DNA of 64,000 nucleotides from Haloarchaeobius sp. HME9146. GTDB lineage: Archaea; Halobacteriota; Halobacteria; Halobacteriales; Natrialbaceae. The notes under the pieces are model-generated. The model was not told the DNA's origin, made no database searches, and saw only the letters and a program-made list of their open reading frames with translations. The stretch covers positions 3,426,122 to 3,490,121 of the forward strand of contig NZ_JAODVR010000001.1 in assembly GCF_025399835.1 (NCBI RefSeq), read 5' to 3'. Positions within the stretch are counted from its first letter, which is position 1, and each line of letters opens with the position of its first letter. Positions 57,939 through 64,000 of the stretch are shown here, one piece after another. The position numbers were made by a program, and so were the translations under genes.

Positions 57939-58106
57939 ATGGCAACTATTACGACCGTGAAGGGTTCGTCTACTGGCCGTAAGAATGGCTGGCACGACTG
58001 CCCCCGTGAAAACTGCGACCAAGCTCGTTGGTCACAAATCGGCTTAGACTTCCATCTCCTGAAAGACCACAACCCGATTACGGAGGTACCGAGTGCCTGG
58101 TTTTAA
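57939..58106 (+). CDS. Small C2H2 zinc-finger-like protein (island)
   Basis: A 55-residue protein: MATITTVKGSSTGRKNGWHD, then CPRENC at about 21-26 and HLLKDH at about 39-44, which gives CX4C-X12-HX4H spacing, as in a C2H2 finger. Ends SAWF. A possible DNA- or RNA-binding protein of the island. It overlaps the next small gene by 14 bases in another frame, which suggests coupled translation. Below usual annotation length, so confidence is moderate. Confidence 0.55.
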   Translation: MATITTVKGSSTGRKNGWHDCPRENCDQARWSQIGLDFHLLKDHNPITEVPSAWF

Positions 58107-58260
58107 ATTCAGTAGCCTCGCCGACGCCAGTGCGTTCCGAGACGAGCACGAGGACCACCTCTGTCCGCACGACGACCGTCGCCAGAAGACGGTCACGCTC
58201 TTCTCAGACGCCCCCGAGCGCGTGCTCGACCAGGCGGCGGTAGCGGGGCACCGCTGGTGA
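58093..58260 (+). CDS. Small acidic protein overlapping the zinc-finger gene
   Basis: GTG opens a 55-codon ORF, MPGFKFSSLADASAFRDEHE, DHLCPHDDRRQKTVTLFSDAP, ending AVAGHRW. Acidic codon use and GC are like the chromosome, not the island. On the minus strand the same region has a rival frame containing PICNYCGGWIDETHQRCP, a zinc-ribbon-like text, so one of the two may be a gene fragment rather than a gene. Function unknown. Confidence 0.4.
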   Translation: MPGFKFSSLADASAFRDEHEDHLCPHDDRRQKTVTLFSDAPERVLDQAAVAGHRW

Positions 58261-58388
58261 GTCTCGTCGATCCACCCGCCACAGTAGTTACAGATGGGAC
58301 GGTCGGCGTCCCTGTCTGGACGGATAGCGAGCACCTTCTCAAGTGATGAAACTTGTAAGTAGAAGGTGCAAAAACTATATGCGGGTAG

Positions 58389-58461
58389 TGGGCCGGCGCG
58401 AATTTGAATCGCGGTTACGGCCACCCGAAGGCCGAAGGATACCAAGCTACCCCACCGGCCC
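58389..58461 (-). tRNA. tRNA-Pro (anticodon CGG)
   Basis: On the minus strand a 73-base cloverleaf: acceptor GGGCCGG/CCGGCCC, anticodon stem CGGCC/GGCCG with loop TTCGGGT, so anticodon CGG reads CCG (proline). T stem CGCGA/TCGCG encloses TTCAAAT. Discriminator A at 58389; the CCA end is not encoded. It has no intron. Its 3' end faces the AT-rich island at 54.9-58.3 kb, a usual place for integration of mobile DNA. Confidence 0.92.
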
Positions 58462-58527
58462 GCATGCGAAACAACGCCGGGATTACTTTTAACGCTTCCG
58501 AATCGGAAGACGACACGCCACCCAGTC

Positions 58528-59424
58528 TCACTCCAATCGGACGAGTGCGTCGAGGTGGCCGCGGAAGTCGAGGTCGTGGCCGTCGACCGTCGAGACGCGA
58601 ACTGCTTCGGAGGAGAAGCTGGATTCGAGGCGGTACTCCTCGCCGTCGTCGCCGTGGACGTAGATGGTCGAGCCGCCGATGTAGCTCGTCTCGGCGCGGG
58701 TGACGACGCCGTCCATGGTGGAGATCTCCGAGGAGCCGTCGCGCGAATCGCGCCGGACGTCGAAGCGAATCTCGTACCCCTCCTCGACGTCGTCCAGCCC
58801 GGAGTCGAGGACGTTCTTCAGGTCGGACGCGTCGGCGGCCGCGACCGCCTCGGCGGCCTGGTTGGCGTCGTGGAGCGCCACCGGGCCATCGTCGCCTTCC
58901 GCCTCGGCCTCGTCGTCCGCCGTGTCGTCGCCCGCGTCGTCGGAATCCGCGCCCGATTCGTCTGGCTCGTCCGCGACCTCGATGGGGTCCACGTCGTCGC
59001 CGTGGCCGGCCGGGACCGCGGCTTCCATATCGGCGGTCGCTTCGGGCGTCGTCTCGGGGACGTTCGCGACGAACTGGTCGAACACGCCGGTGCAGTCCGC
59101 ACAGAGGAGGTAGCAGATGTCGTCCACGGCGAGGAGTTCGAGGCTGTCGTCGTCGCCGAAGTCGTCGCCACAGAGGCTGCAGTCGTCGACCTCGCCGAGC
59201 GAGTCGGGGTCGGTCGCGTCGACGTCGTGGGCGGCCATGTCGTCGGTGAGTTCCGATATCTCGTCGAAGCAGTGCTCACAGGCGAGGCGTTCGGTGACGG
59301 CGTCGGCCTCCGTCGAGAGGTCTACCCGCCGATGACACAGCGAGTGCAGGTCGGGCCCGTCGTCGTCGTCGGAGAAGGTTCGCTCACAGAAGGTACAGCT
59401 CTGGGGGGCGTCGCGTTGACTCAT
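58528..59424 (-). CDS. Acidic zinc-ribbon protein of unknown function
   Basis: A 298-residue, very acidic protein. N-terminal cysteine pairs CTFCERTF near 10, CEHCFDE near 49, CSLCGDD near 82 and CYLLCADC near 104 suggest two zinc sites. A long Asp/Glu-rich linker (about 143-190) follows, then a C-terminal domain (about 200-298) with YEIRFDVRRDSRDGSSEIS and YIGGSTIYVHGDDGEEYRLES strands. No known family is recognised. It might bind nucleic acid or protein through the zinc part. Transcribed next to trmY. Confidence 0.7.
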   Translation of the reverse strand: MSQRDAPQSCTFCERTFSDDDDGPDLHSLCHRRVDLSTEADAVTERLACEHCFDEISELTDDMAAHDVDATDPDSLGEVDDCSLCGDDFGDDDSLELLAVDDICYLLCADCTGVFDQFVANVPETTPEATADMEAAVPAGHGDDVDPIEVADEPDESGADSDDAGDDTADDEAEAEGDDGPVALHDANQAAEAVAAADASDLKNVLDSGLDDVEEGYEIRFDVRRDSRDGSSEISTMDGVVTRAETSYIGGSTIYVHGDDGEEYRLESSFSSEAVRVSTVDGHDLDFRGHLDALVRLE

Positions 59425-59474
59425 CGTCTGACTTCTCCCCCGCCGGCCACTTAATTTCGACCGTTGGTTTCGCG

Positions 59475-60071
59475 TCAGAAGTGTTGGTATCCCTGAGTGT
59501 CGAGCCAGTGGTGCGCGACCGTGATGGAGTGGTCGGCGTGGAGGATTCGCGGGCCGAGCCGGAGGCGCAGGTCGGCAGCGTCGGCGAGCAGGGACTCCTC
59601 CTCGTCGGTGAAGTCGGTGTGGTCCGAGAGGACGAACACGGGGTTCTCGGGGAGCTCGGCCTCGCTGGCGGGGTCACCGTCCTCGTGGAGCTGGACGACG
59701 GTTCCGTCGCGGGCGCACTCCTCGAGAATCGTCTCGAAGCCGAACCGCCGGATGGACACCCCGGGCGAGGCCTCGGCGGGCATGTGCCCGATGGCGTCCT
59801 CGCGGTGGTCGAGGGCGTTGCGGACGAGCGCGGCGATGGAGCGCTCGTCGGGGTGGAGGTTCCGGACCTCGCTCCCGTCGACGGTGACGGTGTACTCGTC
59901 GCCCAGGACGAGGTGGACGCGGACGTCCTCGCGGATGCCGTGGCTGGCGAGGAAGGCGGCATTGAGACAGCGAGCGAGCAGGTCCATCCGGCCGCCCTCG
60001 CTGGCGAGCGCGTCGAGCGAGAAGTCGGCGGTCGTCGGGACCTCGTGACCCAGGACGATGAACTGGCGCAT
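59475..60071 (-). CDS. trmY: tRNA pseudouridine(54) N1-methyltransferase TrmY
   Basis: A 198-residue SPOUT methyltransferase that makes N1-methylpseudouridine at position 54 of tRNA, the archaeal equivalent of T54. MRQFIVLGHEVPTTADFSL at the start, HLVLGDEYTVTVDGSEV near 53 and NPVFVLSDHTDFTDEE near 142 (the trefoil knot region) are diagnostic. Position 54 pseudouridine is made by Pus10, whose gene lies 1.6 kb away on the other strand. Same-strand neighbours are the zinc-ribbon gene and the Tat lipoprotein gene. Confidence 0.93.
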   Translation of the reverse strand: MRQFIVLGHEVPTTADFSLDALASEGGRMDLLARCLNAAFLASHGIREDVRVHLVLGDEYTVTVDGSEVRNLHPDERSIAALVRNALDHREDAIGHMPAEASPGVSIRRFGFETILEECARDGTVVQLHEDGDPASEAELPENPVFVLSDHTDFTDEEESLLADAADLRLRLGPRILHADHSITVAHHWLDTQGYQHF

Positions 60072-60144
60072 AGCGGGGAGACACGCGACGGGGCCAAAGG
60101 AGCGTCGGAATCACGGCGACAGTGACGACGCCCCAATACGGGCT

Positions 60145-60885
60145 TCAGAGTGCGGTGATGACGAGGTCGGAGACGTGGAACGTAGTCCAGCCGTGGTCAC
60201 CCGCGTCACAGTAGTCGGAGGGCATGATACCGAATCGGACCGACGTCTCGCCGTCGACCGAGACCGTCCTGTCGACCGAGCCACTCGCGCTCCCGTAAGC
60301 CTTCATCTGCAGTTTCGGGTCGGTGTGGACGGTCATCCGGAGCACCTCCACCCCGTCCTCGAACACCTGGAAGAACGCGAGCTCCCACCACGCTTTGGCC
60401 GCGGTCTCGTAGTCGAACTGGAACTGCAGGGTCCCCGACCGGTCGCCGAGTTCCTTCGTCGCGGCGGCCCTGGAGCACTGCACCACCCGGAACTCGAGTT
60501 CGTCCTGGGCGACGACCGACGTGGTCGCGTCACCGCGCTCGGCGGTCGCCCAGGAGCCGGGGTCCGGGGTGGTCGCTGGCTGCTCCGTCGTGGCGGTGTC
60601 GGTTCCGGTCGCCTCCGGGGCACTCTCGCCCTCCACGTCGGACTTTCGCTGGACATCGGGGTCGCGGGGCGCGTAGTCCTCCGCGTCTGGAACGCCGTCG
60701 CCGTCGGAATCGGTCGCTGTCCCCGCGGTTCCCGTCCCCGCAATCCCGGCGGTCCCCCGGGTCGTGTTCGTCGCCTGATCCCCACTCGACAGCCGGAGAC
60801 AGCCCGCGAATGAAAGGCCAGTGACCGAAACACCGGCAGTTCGTAACAGTGTCCGGCGGTTTAGCGTACGTCGTCGCCGTGTCAT
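60145..60885 (-). CDS. Tat lipoprotein with calcium-binding-type repeat
   Basis: A 246-residue exported protein. NRRTLLRTAGVSVTGLSF then AGC at about 28 make a twin-arginine lipobox. A Thr/Gly/Ala-rich linker leads to DSDGDGVPDAEDYAPRDPD (about 58-76), a thrombospondin type 3 / dockerin-like calcium motif, then a second acidic Thr/Glu linker and a C-terminal domain (about 130-246) with GTLQFQFDYETAAKAWWELA and DHGWTTFHVSDLVI. Such anchored proteins face the cell surface. Function unknown. Confidence 0.78.
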   Translation of the reverse strand: MTRRRRTLNRRTLLRTAGVSVTGLSFAGCLRLSSGDQATNTTRGTAGIAGTGTAGTATDSDGDGVPDAEDYAPRDPDVQRKSDVEGESAPEATGTDTATTEQPATTPDPGSWATAERGDATTSVVAQDELEFRVVQCSRAAATKELGDRSGTLQFQFDYETAAKAWWELAFFQVFEDGVEVLRMTVHTDPKLQMKAYGSASGSVDRTVSVDGETSVRFGIMPSDYCDAGDHGWTTFHVSDLVITAL

Positions 60886-61039
60886 ACCACCGAAGAGACA
60901 GGCATCCTACGAATACTAATCGGCCGACGGCGACACGTCGGGCGACGACACCGCAAAGAACGCCCGGGCGGCGCGGGCCCCGTCCAGTGTCCCTGAATCT
61001 GTCGCCAGCTTGAATTTCGCTGGGAGCCTCAGGACACAC

Positions 61040-61612
61040 ATGGTCTCGTGGCGTAGCCTGGCCACGGGCTACCTCGTCGAACTCGTCGCGCTCCTGGTGT
61101 TCGTTCCCCTCGCGACGGCGGCGGACCTCCCGGGGTTCTACCAGCTGGCGAGCCCCACCCGGCTCGCTCCAGTGCTGGGTGGGCTGGCCGCCGGGTGGTG
61201 GGGACTCCGCGAGTGGGAGGGCCCCGGCAGACCCGACCCGCTCCAGGTCGGCACCAGGAACGGGGCCGCCCTCGCCGTCCTCACCGGGGCTGGGGCGATG
61301 ATCGGTCTGCTCCTGCAGAGCCCGTTCTGGGCGGTCGTCACCCTCTCCGCGCTCGTGGTGCTTGGCGCGGCCTGGCAAGACGGCGACGCCCGACTGGCCG
61401 CCACAGCGGCCTTCGTCGCGGTGCTGACCATCCTCCCACGCCTCCGCATCGGTCTCGGCTTCCTGCTCACGACAGCCTCGCTCTGGCCCCGGATGGGTGA
61501 CTACGCCTTCCTCGCGCCACAGCCCGGCCTCGACGGCTGGCTCTTGCTCGCCCTCGCCCTCGGCGGCCACGTCCTCGGCGGTGTGCTCGCCGGCCTCTGG
61601 GCCAGGCGCTGA
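61040..61612 (+). CDS. Multi-span membrane protein, unknown function
   Basis: A 190-residue protein with about six hydrophobic segments (about 9-27, 40-53, 75-92, 95-112, 116-135, 160-183). No recognised motif. The ATG at 61040 is chosen over an in-frame TTG ten codons earlier. A single gene between the divergent lipoprotein gene and pus10; a link to pus10 is only positional. Confidence 0.65.
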   Translation: MVSWRSLATGYLVELVALLVFVPLATAADLPGFYQLASPTRLAPVLGGLAAGWWGLREWEGPGRPDPLQVGTRNGAALAVLTGAGAMIGLLLQSPFWAVVTLSALVVLGAAWQDGDARLAATAAFVAVLTILPRLRIGLGFLLTTASLWPRMGDYAFLAPQPGLDGWLLLALALGGHVLGGVLAGLWARR

Positions 61613-61659
61613 GCCCGAGATGGCAAGGCACTAAGCCAGCGGGCGTCTGGCAACCGGTA

Positions 61660-62976
61660 ATGGAGCTACTCGACACCGCCCGGAAGCTGGTCGCCACCGG
61701 GCCCGTCTGCGACCCCTGTCTCGGCCGCCCCTTCGCCGACCGGAGCTTCGGGTTGACCAACGCCGAGCGCGGGAAGGCCCTGCGCGTCAGTATCGCCCTC
61801 GAGGACGACGAACCCTACGAGTCCCCCGACCGCGAGGACTGCTGGGTGTGTGAGGGCCACACCGCCCGGTTCGACACCTACGCCGAACTCATCGCCGAAG
61901 GACTGGAAGGCGTCAGCTTCGAGACCTACCAGGTCGGCACCCGCGCCCCGCCGCTGGTCGAGGAGAACGAGATGCTGTTCCGCGAGGACGCCGGCATGGA
62001 ACCCGACGCGGGCGAACTGTTCAAGTCGGAGTTCAACCGCGAGGTCGGCAAGCGCGTCGGCCAGCTCACGGAAACGGACGTGGACTTCGAGCGTCCCGAC
62101 GTGCTGGCGGTCATCGACCTCGAACGCGCCGGCGAGGACCCCTCGACCCACGCGGTCGACGTGCAGGTCAACCCCGCGTTCGTCTTCGGGCGCTACCGCA
62201 AGCTCGAACGCGACATCCCCCAGACCGAGTGGCCCTGCCGGGAGTGTGGCGGCACCGGTGTCCAGCTCTCCCGGGAGGAGGGCGAGGAGCCCTGTGACTA
62301 CTGCGGTGGGTCGGGTTACCTCTACGACGACAGCGTCGAGGGGTTCGTCGCCCCGCACGTCCTCGACGCCATGGACGGCTCCGAGGCCATCTTCCATGGG
62401 GCCGGCCGCGAGGACGTCGACGCCCTGATGCTCGGGACGGGCCGCCCGTTCGTCGTCGAGGTGAAAGACCCCAAGGTCCGCTCGCCCGACGCCGAGGCAC
62501 TGGAAGCCGAGATCAACGAGACTGCCGCGGGCTCGGTCGAGGTCGAGGGACTTCGCCTCGCCACCCACGAGATGGTCGAGCGCGTCAAGGAACTCGACGC
62601 CTCGAAGACCTACAGAGCGGAGGTCGAGTTCGGTGACGACGTGAGCGAGGAGGCCCTCGCCGACGCGGTCGCAGAGCTCAAGGGCACGACCGTCACGCAG
62701 CACACGCCCCAGCGCGTCGACCACCGGCGCGCCAGCCTCGACCGGACCCGCACCGTCTACGACATCTCCGCCGAGGTCGCTGATGCTCGTCACGCGACCG
62801 TCGACATCCACGGCGAAGGCGGCCTCTACATCAAGGAACTCATCAGCGGCGACGACGGCCGGACCGAGCCCTCCCTGGCGGGCCTCCTGGGCACCGAGGC
62901 GACCGTGACCGCGCTCGACGTGCTCGCCGTCGAGGGCGAGGAGGAGGACTTCGACGACCCGGACTACCTGCGCTGA
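61660..62976 (+). CDS. pus10: tRNA pseudouridine(54/55) synthase Pus10
   Basis: A 438-residue Pus10 that isomerises U54 and U55 of tRNA. N-terminal THUMP-related zinc domain: CDPCLGRPFADRSFG near 17, CWVCEGH near 61. A CRECGGTG and CDYCGGSG pair near 194-216 looks like a DnaJ-type zinc motif inserted ahead of the catalytic core. The active-site aspartate is in FHGAGREDVDALMLGTG near 247. TrmY, which methylates the same position 54, is 1.6 kb away on the opposite strand. Confidence 0.93.
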   Translation: MELLDTARKLVATGPVCDPCLGRPFADRSFGLTNAERGKALRVSIALEDDEPYESPDREDCWVCEGHTARFDTYAELIAEGLEGVSFETYQVGTRAPPLVEENEMLFREDAGMEPDAGELFKSEFNREVGKRVGQLTETDVDFERPDVLAVIDLERAGEDPSTHAVDVQVNPAFVFGRYRKLERDIPQTEWPCRECGGTGVQLSREEGEEPCDYCGGSGYLYDDSVEGFVAPHVLDAMDGSEAIFHGAGREDVDALMLGTGRPFVVEVKDPKVRSPDAEALEAEINETAAGSVEVEGLRLATHEMVERVKELDASKTYRAEVEFGDDVSEEALADAVAELKGTTVTQHTPQRVDHRRASLDRTRTVYDISAEVADARHATVDIHGEGGLYIKELISGDDGRTEPSLAGLLGTEATVTALDVLAVEGEEEDFDDPDYLR

Positions 62977-63054
62977 GGGGCGACAGTTCGGTGTCCTGCC
63001 AGGCGGCACGCTTTTGTCCGTGTGGTACGTGAACACGCCTCGAGGGGATACCCC

Positions 63055-63174
63055 ATGTGCCACCATGTAGCAGGAGAGACCACCACCCACGAACCCGAGG
63101 CCGAGCACGAGACGGCGGACGAGCACGACGTCGACGACGGGCCGGAACTCGCCGAGCCGCCAGCAGACGACTAG
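63055..63174 (+). CDS. Small acidic histidine-rich peptide
   Basis: A 39-codon gene, MCHHVAGETTTHEPEAEHET, then ADEHDVDDGPELAEPPADD. A CHH start and many acidic residues are the only features; metal binding is possible. CGAGGGG lies six bases before the ATG, giving a good ribosome site. A gene rather than noise seems likely from its composition, but no homology can be claimed. Confidence 0.5.
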   Translation: MCHHVAGETTTHEPEAEHETADEHDVDDGPELAEPPADD

Positions 63175-63273
63175 TACACCTTCGAGCTTTTTCGAGCGAC
63201 GCCGAGCGCCGACAGCGGAGCCGGCGCGCCGAACCACGAAGGTAGAAGTCGCGGTAGCGGAAAGGACTCGACC

Positions 63274-63915
63274 ATGTACTTCGGCGTGGACGAGGCGGGG
63301 AAGGGCCCGGTGCTCGGGTCGATGTGGGCCGCGGCCGTGGTCGTCCCCGACGACGCAGTCCTGCCCGACGACGTGGACGACTCGAAACGGGTACAGCCAG
63401 CCCGTCGCGAGGAGATCGCCACGGCGCTCCGCGCGGACGACCGGGTCCGAATCGGCCTCGCCGAGATCACACCGGAACGTATCGACGACCCGGAGACGGA
63501 CATGAACACCCTGACCGTGCTGGCCCACGCCGAGGCCCTTGAAGACGCGGGTGTCGACGGCCTCTCCGGCTACGTCGACGCGGGCGACACCGACGAGGCC
63601 CGGTTCGGCCGCCGCGTCGCCGGCCACTGTTCCTGCGACATCGAGGTGACGGCCGAACACGGTGCCGACGAGACCTATCCTGTCGTGGCGGCCGCCAGCA
63701 TCGTCGCCAAGGTCGAACGCGACGCCCAGATGGCCCGACTGGGAGAGGAGTACGGGGCGGTCGGCTCGGGCTACCCGAGCGACCCGACGACCCGCGAGTT
63801 CCTCGCGGACTACGTGGCCGAGACGGGGGAACTCCCCCCGTTCGCCCGCGCCTCGTGGTCCACCAGCGCGGACGTGCTGGCAGCGCACGAACAGACCGGC
63901 CTGGGCGACTTCTGA
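63274..63915 (+). CDS. rnhB: Ribonuclease HII
   Basis: A 213-residue RNase HII that removes RNA from RNA-DNA hybrids and misincorporated ribonucleotides. Catalytic carboxylates: VDEAGKGPVLG near 5-15, DDSKRVQP near 34, YVDAGDTDEARF near 98, and ASIVAKVERDAQM near 140. GSGYPSDPTT near 161 is a late family motif. It begins at ATG 63274 with a purine-rich GGAAAGG before it. The gene is 100 bases after the small acidic peptide. Confidence 0.93.
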   Translation: MYFGVDEAGKGPVLGSMWAAAVVVPDDAVLPDDVDDSKRVQPARREEIATALRADDRVRIGLAEITPERIDDPETDMNTLTVLAHAEALEDAGVDGLSGYVDAGDTDEARFGRRVAGHCSCDIEVTAEHGADETYPVVAAASIVAKVERDAQMARLGEEYGAVGSGYPSDPTTREFLADYVAETGELPPFARASWSTSADVLAAHEQTGLGDF

Positions 63916-63933
63916 CGGCCGGCAACTCCCCGG

Positions 63934-64000
63934 TCAGGGAACCCGTGAGCCAGCCACCGCCAGCGGCTGCCTGTCGACGACCGAGCCGCCCCCATCCGTC
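63934..64000 (-). CDS. C-terminus of a downstream minus-strand gene (partial)
   Basis: A minus-strand frame enters from the right edge and ends TDGGGSVVDRQPLAVAGSRV and one proline, with the TGA at 63936-63934. The composition looks protein-like, but with only about 22 codons visible the gene cannot be named. Convergent with rnhB. Confidence 0.35.
   Translation of the reverse strand, partial: TDGGGSVVDRQPLAVAGSRVP

Noticed and set aside
63810..63995. A 61-codon minus-strand frame over the end of rnhB
   Set aside because: It is antisense to rnhB and arginine/serine-rich, unlike haloarchaeal proteins. A different frame at 63934-64000 is a better candidate for a gene end.

Overview
The window is chromosomal DNA of a halophilic archaeon (class Halobacteria). 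GC is high, the proteome is very acidic, many genes look leaderless with a TATA-like box about 25-35 bases before the start codon, and several exported proteins carry twin-arginine signals. Lineage-specific genes include cofC/G/H, archaeosine enzymes, SAMP-type ubiquitin-like proteins, bacterio-opsin-activator-type HTH regulators and multi-PAS sensor kinases. No genus is claimed.

Layout. 0-6.7 kb: F420 biosynthesis (cofC and cofG on +, cofH on -), small regulators and purC. 6.7-11 kb: a sensor kinase, an XPB-like helicase and a small zinc protein. 11-17 kb: a tightly overlapping minus-strand assimilatory nitrate operon, nasD - 16-codon ORF - nasA - narK - 46-aa membrane protein - mobA, preceded by a possible 13-codon leader peptide. 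17-24.5 kb: one-carbon and purine genes (purU, purS-purQ), a SOUL protein, a very large sensor kinase and RaSEA. 24.5-33 kb: a CHAT-like protein, another sensor kinase, an HTH/membrane-protein pair, GNAT, VanZ-like and SRPBCC proteins, and a tungsten/molybdopterin aldehyde oxidoreductase. 33-37 kb: tandem Tat-exported vanadium-haloperoxidase-like paralogues. 37-45 kb: a SAMP3-like modifier operon, riboflavin synthase and GTP cyclohydrolase III, a GIDE-like membrane protein, arcS and tgtA. 45-54.8 kb: small membrane proteins, Nudix hydrolase, epoxide-hydrolase-like enzyme, ABC-2 exporter, a 7TM sensor kinase, a duplicated pair of Tat proteins and a P-loop kinase. 54.8-58.4 kb: an AT-rich accessory island with unfamiliar genes, ending at tRNA-Pro(CGG). 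58.5-64 kb: a zinc-ribbon protein, trmY, a Tat lipoprotein, pus10 and rnhB.

Functional threads. (1) Flavin/deazaflavin metabolism: cofC, cofG, cofH, riboflavin synthase, GTP cyclohydrolase III. (2) Nitrate assimilation plus molybdopterin cofactor supply (mobA, possibly the SAMP3 cluster; AOR is another pterin enzyme). (3) tRNA modification: tgtA, arcS and raSEA for archaeosine at position 15; pus10 and trmY acting in turn on position 54. (4) Four orphan sensor histidine kinases with no receiver-output partner beside them.

The least explained DNA is the AT-rich island beside tRNA-Pro, the hairpin-rich gap at 42.5-42.9 kb, the mini-ORFs of the nitrate operon, and the duplicated Tat-protein units with duplicated upstream sequence at 51.6-53.2 kb. 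No CRISPR array, complete insertion sequence, rRNA gene or replication origin was recognised.
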